NCBI RefSeq assembly: GCF_000716785.1 | Contig: NZ_JNYY01000001.1 | Coordinates: forward strand, 372,001 to 436,000 | Length of the DNA stretch: 64,000 nt | Origin: Amycolatopsis vancoresmycina | Lineage (GTDB): Bacteria; Actinomycetota; Actinomycetes; Mycobacteriales; Pseudonocardiaceae | Direction: 5' to 3' | Shown: one piece after another, positions 9,087-15,931 of the stretch | Numbering within the stretch: the first letter of the stretch is position 1 | How the letters are laid out: each line of letters opens with the position of its first letter | Notes under the pieces: model-generated | Seen by the model: the letters and a program-made list of their open reading frames with translations, nothing else | Told to the model about the DNA's origin: nothing | The model's database searches: none | Position numbers and translations under genes: made by a program

Positions 9087-9372
9087 AGTCTGGACGTACC
9101 ACCCCCCGACCGAACCGGCCCGGCAGCGCACGGTGGTGCTGCTGTCCTCGGACGGGGTGAACGAGTCCGAGCGGCCCTGGCTGCTCGGCACCGAACTGCT
9201 CGACCGCGACCCGATGGACATCCTCGGCGTGGCGATCGACGCGCGCTACTGGGTGTCGACGCTCAACCTGACCCGCCTCTACCGCCCGTGGTTCGACGAG
9301 CGGATCGCGGAGATCGACCAGGACGTCCAGGAGCGCATCGACATCGCCCTGCGGGCCGCCCTCGACCTCTGA
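9073..9372 (+). CDS. MazF/PemK-like toxin
   Basis: The 99-residue product starts with GTG (MRRGEVWTYHPP), the hallmark opening of MazF-type endoribonucleases, followed by RQRTVVLLSSDGVNE and a central strand region. Homologues cleave mRNA at short sequences. The catalytic Arg/Thr pair cannot be assigned with certainty, and the middle part (LLDRDPMDILGVAIDARYWVS is one residue too long to be typical of well-known members) is divergent, so toxicity is inferred from the N-terminal motif and the antitoxin-like partner. Confidence 0.65.
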   Translation: MRRGEVWTYHPPTEPARQRTVVLLSSDGVNESERPWLLGTELLDRDPMDILGVAIDARYWVSTLNLTRLYRPWFDERIAEIDQDVQERIDIALRAALDL

Positions 9373-9382
9373 CGCCCGCGAC

Positions 9383-9505
9383 ACGTACGCGGACGGTCGG
9401 TTCGCGTACCCGGAGGGTCGGCTCGCGTACCTGGACGGTCGGCTCACCGGCCGACCCTTCAGGTACGCGAACCGACTGCCGGGGTACGCGAGCCGACCCT
9501 TCGGG
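9383..9505. repeat. Head-to-head array of 21-bp units (array 1)
   Basis: Three forward units of the form GCGTACCYGGASGGTCGGYTC start at 9383, 9404 and 9425; after a 3-base centre, reverse-complement units start at 9449, 9470 and 9491. Period is exactly 21 bases. The array fills the gap between two convergent genes and can fold into a long imperfect hairpin, so it may serve as a bidirectional terminator. Compare the unrelated-sequence array of the same design at 55121-55329. Confidence 0.8.
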
Positions 9506-10585
9506 TCAGCGGGCGACGACCTCCGGGACCGCGTGGAGCTTGCCGTCCGCGCCGGCCAGGCAGGTGGCGTTGCCCTCCTTGGCCGTGATGAACTCCGTCA
9601 GGCAGTTGGCGATCGCCGTGTGGCCGGCGGCGTTGGGGTGGAACGACTCCTGCAGCGCGTGGCCCGCCCGCTCGGCCTGGCCGAGGTCGGCCAGCTGCAG
9701 CGTCAGCCGGGTGAACCACTCCGTCGCCGGGTTCGGGCCGCCGCTGCACGCCTCGTGCTTGACCCCGGCCTTGGCCAGGTCCAGGAACCGCGCCCCGGTC
9801 TGCTGGGCGGCCGCCTTGAGGCCCGAGGACAGCACGCCGATGCCGGTCTGGGCGATCCAGCGCAGGTCCTCGGTGCGGAACGGGCAGCCGTTGAGGCTGC
9901 GCAGGTCCTCCGGCAGGTCCGGGCCGATCGGTGCCGCGTAGGACTGCAGGATCAGCTGGTAGTCCGCCGGGACGTAACCGGCGGCGGCCAGCACCTTCTT
10001 CACGTCCGACACCGCGGCCGCCACCTTCGGCACCATCGCGTCCACTTTGGACTGCCAGGTCTGCTTGAGCGCGTCGCTGCACGACGGGCCGCCGGGGTTG
10101 AACCACGCCTTGAAGCACTCGGTGACCTGGTTGGAGAACTTCGGCTCGTCGTTGGCGCCCACCGCGATCACCACCGCGGCCACGCGGTGGTCCTTCACCA
10201 GCGCGGCCAGCTGCTGCGCCTGCGACCCCTCTGTCCACTGCTTGACGTCGCCGAGTGCGACCTGTTCGGCGGGCGCGCCGGAACAGCCGAGGTTCACCTG
10301 CGCGGTGATGCCCGGGACCGCGATCTTCTCGACGAACGCGTTGGGGGAGCGGTGACACCAGTTGCCGCCCTGGCCGTTGGTGGCCGGGGTGTACTGGCCG
10401 GCGCCTTCCCCGGACACCGTGCTGTCACCCATCGCGACGACGGTGAGCGGGCCGGTGCCCGGCGGACCCTGCCGCGGCTGCGGGCGCCCCGGTTGGCTCT
10501 CGGAGCCGAAGAAGACGAAAAAACCGGCCAGCAGGGCCACACACACGAGGACGAGGGCTCCCCAGTACCACCGAAGGCGTCGCAT
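9506..10585 (-). CDS. SGNH/GDSL hydrolase, membrane-anchored
   Basis: A 359-residue protein from ATG 10585; the frame continues further upstream but without a supporting start. An N-terminal signal anchor (ALVLVCVALLAGFFVFFG) is followed by a short Pro/Gly-rich linker and an SGNH hydrolase domain: block I VVAMGDSTVSGEG with the catalytic Ser, VVIAVGANDEP (block III Asn) and HPNAAGHTAIANC (catalytic Asp/His region). Likely a secreted esterase or lipase acting on envelope or external substrates. Paired cysteines suggest disulfides, in line with export. Its stop falls in the last unit of repeat array 1. Confidence 0.88.
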   Translation of the reverse strand: MRRLRWYWGALVLVCVALLAGFFVFFGSESQPGRPQPRQGPPGTGPLTVVAMGDSTVSGEGAGQYTPATNGQGGNWCHRSPNAFVEKIAVPGITAQVNLGCSGAPAEQVALGDVKQWTEGSQAQQLAALVKDHRVAAVVIAVGANDEPKFSNQVTECFKAWFNPGGPSCSDALKQTWQSKVDAMVPKVAAAVSDVKKVLAAAGYVPADYQLILQSYAAPIGPDLPEDLRSLNGCPFRTEDLRWIAQTGIGVLSSGLKAAAQQTGARFLDLAKAGVKHEACSGGPNPATEWFTRLTLQLADLGQAERAGHALQESFHPNAAGHTAIANCLTEFITAKEGNATCLAGADGKLHAVPEVVAR

Positions 10586-10628
10586 CGCCCCCGATTCTAC
10601 GGACCGGCCGAGCCGCGGACACGGTGCG

Positions 10629-11261
10629 TCACCGCAGCCACGTCCGGACCAGCCCGACGAGCGACTCCGCCAGGGTGGCCGCGTCGATTTCCCGGTCACG
10701 CCGCCAGTGCCGGACCTGCTCGGCCGCCAGCGCCGCGAGCAGGACGTCGGCGGCGATCGCGGCGTCGGCCGCGCCGCCGGCGTCCAGGAGGTGCCGGCAG
10801 TGCTGCCGCCACAGGGCGTGCGCGCCGGTCCGGAACCGGGCACCCGGCGTGGCGGTTTCCGAGAGCAGGACGAGGTCCAGCTGCCGGTCCAGCAGGTCCA
10901 GGTAGGCCTCGACGAACGCGCCGAGCCGGTCCGCGGGATCGGCGCCGGGGCCCAGTGGTGGCGGGCCGGTGAGGATCCGCTCCTGCAGCTCGCGTTCCCG
11001 CTCGCCGAGCAGGGCCATGGCCAGGCCGCCCTTGTCGCCGAACCGGCGGTAGAGCGTGCCCTTGCCGACGCCGGCGGCGCCCGCCACGTCGTCCATGGTC
11101 ACCGCGTCGACCCCGCGTTCGGCGAAGAGCGCTTCGGCGGCTTCCAGGACCCGGATGCGGTTGCGGGCGGCGTCCGCCCGTTCGCGGACGGGCGCGCCGA
11201 GCACCGGCAGCTCGGCCGGTGTTGACGAAGCGGACTGCGGTCCGCTACGGTTCGAGGACAT
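10629..11261 (-). CDS. TetR family repressor
   Basis: Up to 210 residues. The HTH is clear: VLEAAEALFAERGVDAVTM then VAGAAGVGKGTLYRRFGDKG, followed by a helical ligand-binding domain. It is divergent from the azoreductase/rhodanese pair. The annotated ATG at 11261 lies between two inverted repeats, one of which (11229-11246) falls inside the first codons, so the true start may be an internal GTG just before ...VLGAPVRERADAARNR. It probably represses the divergent operon and itself. Confidence 0.88.
   Translation of the reverse strand: MSSNRSGPQSASSTPAELPVLGAPVRERADAARNRIRVLEAAEALFAERGVDAVTMDDVAGAAGVGKGTLYRRFGDKGGLAMALLGERERELQERILTGPPPLGPGADPADRLGAFVEAYLDLLDRQLDLVLLSETATPGARFRTGAHALWRQHCRHLLDAGGAADAAIAADVLLAALAAEQVRHWRRDREIDAATLAESLVGLVRTWLR
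11229..11246. promoter_or_regulatory. Candidate TetR operator 1
   Basis: Inverted repeat AGCGGAC-TGCG-GTCCGCT with perfect 7-bp arms, within the first codons of the regulator as annotated. It shares the AAGCGGACT core with the site at 11262-11279. Confidence 0.55.
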
Positions 11262-11279
11262 AAGCGGACTCTAGTCCGA
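11262..11279. promoter_or_regulatory. Candidate TetR operator 2
   Basis: AAGCGGACTCTAGTCCGA has arms CGGACT/AGTCCG around a 2-base centre. It sits between the TetR start and the azoreductase start at 11324, where a repressor would block the divergent promoter. Confidence 0.6.
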
Positions 11280-11323
11280 TTTCTCGTCCGGCGAAAGCCG
11301 ACACCCTTCCGAGGAGCTCCGAG

Positions 11324-11953
11324 ATGCCCGATCTCCTGCACATTTCCGCGTCCCCGCGAGGGGAGGACTCCCAGTCGCTGCGCCTGGCAGCTGCTTTCCT
11401 GGACACCTACCGCGCCCACCACCCGGACGCCGAAATCGACGAATGGGACCTCTGGGACGGCACCCTGCCGCCCTTCGGCCCGGCCGCCGCCCGCGGCAAG
11501 ATGACCGTCGTCGGCGGGGGCACCCCCACCGGCGAGGAAGCAGCGGCCTTGGCGACGGCGAAGGCGGCCTTCGCCCGGTTCGACGCCGCCGACCGCATCC
11601 TGTTCAGCGTCCCGATGTGGAACTCGGGCGTGCCGTACGTGCTCAAGCAGTTCGTCGACGTCGTCTCCCAGCCCGGGCTGGTGTTCGGCCTCGACCCGGC
11701 GACCGGGTACGAAGGCCTGCTCGCCGGCCGGGGCAAGCGCGCCGCGGTCATCTACACCAGCGCGGTGTGGGGACCCGGCCTCGGGCGCGAGTTCGGCGCC
11801 GACTTCCAAGGCCCCTTCTTCACCGGCTGGCTCAACTGGACCGGCATCGACGACGTCACCGAAATCCGGTTCCACCCCACCCTCACCGGCGACGCCGAAG
11901 AGGCCGGCCGCCTCGCCGCCGAAGCCGCCCGCGACACCGCCAAGACCTTCTGA
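11324..11953 (+). CDS. FMN-dependent NADH-azoreductase family protein
   Basis: A 209-residue flavodoxin-fold protein. It opens with LLHISASPRGEDSQS (phosphate-binding loop for FMN) and carries FSVPMWNSGVPYVLKQFVD, the signature of AzoR-type oxidoreductases, and AVIYTSAVWGPG. The family reduces quinones and azo compounds with NAD(P)H via a two-electron route and often defends against quinone or thiol stress. GAGGAGCTCC upstream is the ribosome site. It is followed after 11 bases by a rhodanese gene and is divergent from a TetR regulator, a usual arrangement for an inducible detoxification operon. Confidence 0.88.
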   Translation: MPDLLHISASPRGEDSQSLRLAAAFLDTYRAHHPDAEIDEWDLWDGTLPPFGPAAARGKMTVVGGGTPTGEEAAALATAKAAFARFDAADRILFSVPMWNSGVPYVLKQFVDVVSQPGLVFGLDPATGYEGLLAGRGKRAAVIYTSAVWGPGLGREFGADFQGPFFTGWLNWTGIDDVTEIRFHPTLTGDAEEAGRLAAEAARDTAKTF

Positions 11954-11964
11954 AGGGAAGCCCC

Positions 11965-12300
11965 ATGACCGCCACCATCGACCGCGACACCCTCCGCACC
12001 GGGCTCGCCGCGGGCGACCTCGTCCTCGTCGACGCGCTCCCGGAGTCCTACTACACCGCCCGGCACCTGCCCGGCGCGCTCAACCTCGTCGCCGGCGACG
12101 TCGCCGGCAAGGCCCCGGGCCTGCTGCCGGACAAGGCCGCCGCGATCGTCACCTACTGCTCCAACCCCGCCTGCGCCAACAGCGGCCAGGTCGCCGCGCA
12201 GCTGGAACGGCTGGGCTACACCAACGTCCGCAAGTACGCCGCCGGCATCGAAGACTGGGTGGAGCACGGCCTGCCGACCGAAAGCGGTCAGCCCGCCTGA
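11965..12300 (+). CDS. Single-domain rhodanese-like protein
   Basis: A 111-residue rhodanese domain. The substrate motif LPGALNLVAGD and the active-site loop TYCSNPACANSGQVA with its catalytic cysteine are present. Such proteins carry sulfur as a persulfide or act as thiol sensors. Its position directly behind the azoreductase suggests a common response to electrophiles. The ATG at 11965 is preceded by GAAGGGAAG. The stop overlaps the convergent LysR gene by 13 bases. Confidence 0.88.
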   Translation: MTATIDRDTLRTGLAAGDLVLVDALPESYYTARHLPGALNLVAGDVAGKAPGLLPDKAAAIVTYCSNPACANSGQVAAQLERLGYTNVRKYAAGIEDWVEHGLPTESGQPA

Positions 12301-13190
12301 GTCAGGTCCGTGGCCGCCGCCAGCCCGGCCGCGACATCGGCGATCGCCCGCACCGCCGGGTTGTCGTTGCCCGGCAGCCACACCAGTTCCGTCCGGGCGA
12401 CCTCGCCGTCCAGGGGCACGAACGCCACCCCGCTGCGGCGGAGGCTGTGCGACGACCGGGCCAGCCGGGTGATCCCGACCCCCGCGGCGACCAGCCCCAG
12501 CAGCCCCTGCACGGTCGTGGCGCGCTGCACCACGCGCGGGGTGAAGCCGGCGGCGGTGAAATCGGCGTCGTAGCTGCGGTGCCACGGCTCCCAGCTACCG
12601 CGCGGGGTCAGCACCCACGGTTCGCCGGCCAGGTCGGCCAGCTGCAGCGATGCCCGCCCGGCCAGCGGGTGCTCCGCGGGAAGCACCGCGCACACCTCCT
12701 CGGTCAGCAACGTCCGGGACACCAGGTCGCCGACCAGCGGCGGCCGGGTGAACGCCAGGTCGAAGCGGCCCTCGCGCAGCCCGGCGACGAGCTCGGCGAT
12801 CGACGCCTCCGCCGTCGTCACCGCGAGGTCGGGCAGCTGCTCCCGCGCCGCGCGGACCACCGGCGGCAGCAGGTAGTTCGCCGTGGTGGCCAGGAAGACG
12901 AGCCGGACGTCGCCGATCTCGCCGCGCACCGCCCGCCCGAGCGTCGCCACGGCCTCGTCGGCACGGGCCAGGACCGCGCGGGCCTCCGGCAGGAACAGCC
13001 GCCCCACGGCGGTCAGCCGGGCCCCGCGCGCGTCCCGGTCGAACAACCGCGCACCCAGGCCGCGTTCCAGCACGGTGATCTGCTGCGACAGCGACTGCTG
13101 CGCGATGTGCAGCCCGGCCGCGGCCCGCGTGAAGCTCGTTTCGTCGGCGACGGCGACGAAGTAGCGAAGCTGCCGCAGTTCGGGGGTCAC
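12288..13190 (-). CDS. LysR family transcriptional regulator
   Basis: Starts at GTG 13190 (MTPELRQLRYFVAVADETSF), giving 300 residues; the longer frame to 13646 is antisense to the SDR gene. The N-terminal HTH reads FTRAAAGLHIAQQSLSQQI with the usual recognition helix, and the rest is a periplasmic-binding-like effector domain (ELVAGLREGRFDLAFTRPP, EHPLAGR). It is divergent from an SDR gene 97 bases away, which is the likely target. I could not fix a T-N11-A site with confidence. Confidence 0.92.
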   Translation of the reverse strand: MTPELRQLRYFVAVADETSFTRAAAGLHIAQQSLSQQITVLERGLGARLFDRDARGARLTAVGRLFLPEARAVLARADEAVATLGRAVRGEIGDVRLVFLATTANYLLPPVVRAAREQLPDLAVTTAEASIAELVAGLREGRFDLAFTRPPLVGDLVSRTLLTEEVCAVLPAEHPLAGRASLQLADLAGEPWVLTPRGSWEPWHRSYDADFTAAGFTPRVVQRATTVQGLLGLVAAGVGITRLARSSHSLRRSGVAFVPLDGEVARTELVWLPGNDNPAVRAIADVAAGLAAATDLTQAG

Positions 13191-13287
13191 AGGCTCAGAC
13201 TGTAGCTGCGGCAGGACATCGGTGTTGGCGCCGCGGCCGTGATCATCCCCAGGATGGAAGGGAGAAACCACTGGGAGGACACCGAAG

Positions 13288-14127
13288 ATGACGAACACCG
13301 ACGGCCGCGTCTGGCTGATCACCGGCTGCTCCGCCGGCTTCGGCCGGGAGATCGCGCTGGCCGCGCTGGCCGCGGGCGACCGGGTCGTGGCCACCGCCCG
13401 CCGCCCGGAAACCCTGGCGGACCTGCTGGACCGCGGCGGCGACCGGGTCCGGACCGCGGCCCTCGACGTCACCGACACCGGCCAGATCGACGCGGCGGTG
13501 AAGACCGCGCTCGAGGAGTTCGGCCGGATCGACGTCGTGGTCAACAACGCCGGCAGCGGCTCGGTCGGCGCGGTCGAAGAGCTCACCATGGACGAACTGC
13601 GCGCGCTGATGGAAGTCATGTTCTTCGGCGCGGTCGCGGTCACCAAGGCCGTGCTGCCGCACCTGCGTGCCCGGGGCAGCGGGACGGTCGTGCAGATCAG
13701 CTCGATGGGCGGCCAGCTGTCGATGCCCGGCTTCGGCGCCTACTGCGCGGCGAAGTTCGCCCTGGAGGGCATCTCGGAGGCGCTGGCCGCCGAGGTGGCG
13801 CCGTTCGGGGTGCAGGTGCTGATCGTCGAGCCGGGCGCGTTCCGCACCGAGTTCGGCGGCGGCCGCATGCACCGCTCCCGCACGATCGACGCCTACACCG
13901 TGTCGACCGGCGGAACGCGCGAAGCGGTCGAGAACATGGACGGCACCCAGCCCGGCGACCCGGCCAAGGCGGCCGCGGCGATCGTCGGCGCGGTGGGCCG
14001 CGACGACGCCCCGCTGCGGCTCGCGCTGGGCGCGGACGCCGTCGAAGCGATCCGCGCCCACCACGAAACGGTCGCGGCGGACCTGGCCGCCTGGGAGGAG
14101 GTCAGCCGGGCCACCGCGCTCGGCTAG
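13288..14127 (+). CDS. Short-chain dehydrogenase/reductase
   Basis: A 279-residue classical SDR: cofactor loop TGCSAGFGREIA near the N-terminus, NNAGS motif, catalytic Ser in ISSMGG and YCAAK with the Tyr/Lys pair. ARR after the second strand favours NADP(H). The downstream sequence PGAFRTEFGG is usual for this sub-group. The substrate is unknown. GGGAGGACACCGAAG before the ATG is a good ribosome site. The stop overlaps the convergent VOC gene. Confidence 0.92.
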   Translation: MTNTDGRVWLITGCSAGFGREIALAALAAGDRVVATARRPETLADLLDRGGDRVRTAALDVTDTGQIDAAVKTALEEFGRIDVVVNNAGSGSVGAVEELTMDELRALMEVMFFGAVAVTKAVLPHLRARGSGTVVQISSMGGQLSMPGFGAYCAAKFALEGISEALAAEVAPFGVQVLIVEPGAFRTEFGGGRMHRSRTIDAYTVSTGGTREAVENMDGTQPGDPAKAAAAIVGAVGRDDAPLRLALGADAVEAIRAHHETVAADLAAWEEVSRATALG

Positions 14128-14477
14128 GACTGCGGGTCCTGCAGCACACCGAGGACGTTGCCGTCGGGGTCGGTGAAGGTCGCCACCAGGCGCCCGTTGC
14201 CGACGTCCTTCGGCTCGTCCTTGACCTGCCCGCCCGCCGCGGTCACCTCGGCGAGCTTCGCCTCGATGTCGGCGACGTGCCAGTAGGTCACCGGCCCGGT
14301 CATGCCCTGCTGCGCGCCGTTCGGCACCAGCCCGATGTGCTGCCCCTCGGCGTCGTAGCCGACGTAGTAGGGCGCGTCGGCCTGCGGCTCGGTGCCCAGC
14401 AGGGCGGTGTAGACGGCCTTGGCGGCGGCCAGGTCGGTGACGGGGTGCAGGACGGTCTTGATCCCCTGGGTGCTCAT
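14124..14477 (-). CDS. VOC (glyoxalase/bleomycin-resistance fold) protein
   Basis: A 117-residue single VOC module: VLHPVTDLAAAKAVYTALLG at the N-terminus and FTDPDGNVLGVLQDP at the C-terminus, the two beta-alpha-beta-beta-beta halves. Members bind metals and act as dioxygenases, isomerases or binding proteins; this short type is mostly uncharacterised. AGGAG lies 9 bases upstream of the ATG. Confidence 0.88.
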   Translation of the reverse strand: MSTQGIKTVLHPVTDLAAAKAVYTALLGTEPQADAPYYVGYDAEGQHIGLVPNGAQQGMTGPVTYWHVADIEAKLAEVTAAGGQVKDEPKDVGNGRLVATFTDPDGNVLGVLQDPQS

Positions 14478-14573
14478 CTTCGGTGCTCCTGAAGTCGTGG
14501 TCTGCGGTACGCCGGCAACGCTATTCCCGGCCCGCTGACCAGCGCTTCTCGATTCCTGATCGGTTCGATCCGG

Positions 14574-15242
14574 TCAGTCCAGCAGCGCCGTGAGCACGCC
14601 GTCGAGCAGCCGGACGCGGCGGTCGGCGATGCGGTGGACCTCCTCGTCGTGGGTGGCCACGATCACCGCCGCCCCCTCCGCCGCGCACCGGCGCAGCAGC
14701 CGCAGCACCCGCGGGGTCGAGCCCGCGTCCAGGTGCGCCGTCGGCTCGTCGGTCAGCAGCACCCGTGGCCGTCCCGCCACCGCGCGGGCCAAAGCCACCC
14801 GCTGCTGCTGCCCGAACGACACCTCCAGCGGGTAGCGGTCGCCGAGCTCTCCGATGCCCAGCTCCTCCAGCAGCTCCGTCACCCGCGCCGCGATCGCCGA
14901 CCGCGACGGGCGTGGCACGTCCGACCGCAGCCGCAGGGGCAGCGCCACGTTCTCCGCGATCGTCAGCTCGTTGGCCAGCCCGAGCGCCTGCGGCAGCACC
15001 GCGCAGGTGTGCCACGGCGGCGCGCCGCTGATCGGGACGCCGTCCAGCAGCACGCAGCCGGAGTCGGGGGAGTCGAACCCGCACAGCAGGGCCAGCAGCG
15101 CGCTCTTGCCCGAGCCCGACCGGCCCGACACCGTCACCAGCTCACCCGCGCCGACGCGCAGCTCCAGCCCGCGCAGCACCTCGATGTCCCCGCTGGGGTG
15201 GGCGAAACTGCGGCGCAGCCCGACGGCTTCCACCAGGGTCAT
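14574..15242 (-). CDS. ABC transporter ATP-binding protein
   Basis: A 222-residue ATPase starting at ATG 15242 (MTLVEAVGLRRSFAHPSGD): Walker A GRSGSGKS, a degenerate signature VSFGQQQRVALARA in place of LSGGQ, Walker B RVLLTDEPTAHLD and switch His in VIVATHDEE. Its start overlaps the stop of the second ATPase gene, and it is the last gene of a three-gene exporter operon with an FtsX-like permease. Two different ATPases for one permease suggests a heterodimeric LolD/MacB-like engine. Confidence 0.9.
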   Translation of the reverse strand: MTLVEAVGLRRSFAHPSGDIEVLRGLELRVGAGELVTVSGRSGSGKSALLALLCGFDSPDSGCVLLDGVPISGAPPWHTCAVLPQALGLANELTIAENVALPLRLRSDVPRPSRSAIAARVTELLEELGIGELGDRYPLEVSFGQQQRVALARAVAGRPRVLLTDEPTAHLDAGSTPRVLRLLRRCAAEGAAVIVATHDEEVHRIADRRVRLLDGVLTALLD

Positions 15243-15931
15243 GGCCGGGGCTCCCGTTCTTCGACGCGCTCGAGCGAGCCCTTGTGCAGCCGGGCCACCC
15301 GCGCGCCGAGGTCGATGAGGCGTTCGTCGTGGGAGGCGACCAGCACCGCGAAGTCCTGGTCCACCAGGTAACGCAGGGTGTCCAGCACCAGGTCGGCCGA
15401 CGCCTCGTCCAGCTGCGACGTCGGCTCGTCGGCCAGGATCACCGTCGAACGCGCGGCCAGCACGCAGCCGAACGCCAGCCGCTGCTGCTGCCCGCCCGAC
15501 AGCGCCGAGATCTTCCAGCCGCCGGTGCCGTGCAGGCCCAGCTGCCCGAGGATGTCCTCGGCGGTGCACTCGACCCCGGCGGCCTCGGCCGCGGCGTGCA
15601 GGTTCTCCGCCACGCTCAGGTAGCCGAGCAGGTTGTCGGCCGGGTTCTGGAACACCAGCCCCAGGTGGTGGCGCCGCAACGCCCGCCGCTCCCGGTGCTT
15701 GAGCTTGCGGACGTCGGCGCCCTGGAACGTCAGCGTGCCGCGCGCCGGCTGTTCGAACAGCCCCAGCACCCGCAGCAGCGTCGACTTTCCCGACCCCGAC
15801 GGCCCGGCGAGCACGGTCATCCCGCGGGCCGGCACGTCGAGGCTGACGTCGTCGACGCCGGTGACGACCCCGGCCGGGGTCTGGTAGTCCACGCCGATGC
15901 CGCGCAGGGAAAAAATGGGTTTCTCAGGCAC
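15239..15931 (-). CDS. ABC transporter ATP-binding protein
   Basis: A 230-residue ATPase: Walker A GPSGSGKSTLLR, intact signature SALSGGQQQRLAFG, Walker B STVILADEPTSQLDE and VLVASHDERLI. It begins 8 bases before the end of the permease gene, so the two overlap and are translationally coupled, and it overlaps the next ATPase gene by ATGA. With the FtsX-like permease it would form a mechanotransmission-type transporter rather than an importer; no binding protein is encoded here. Confidence 0.92.
   Translation of the reverse strand: MPEKPIFSLRGIGVDYQTPAGVVTGVDDVSLDVPARGMTVLAGPSGSGKSTLLRVLGLFEQPARGTLTFQGADVRKLKHRERRALRRHHLGLVFQNPADNLLGYLSVAENLHAAAEAAGVECTAEDILGQLGLHGTGGWKISALSGGQQQRLAFGCVLAARSTVILADEPTSQLDEASADLVLDTLRYLVDQDFAVLVASHDERLIDLGARVARLHKGSLERVEEREPRP

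Noticed and set aside
12288..13646. Longer LysR protein starting at 13646
   Set aside because: The extra N-terminus overlaps the SDR gene antisense and lacks HTH homology; GTG 13190 gives the normal family start.
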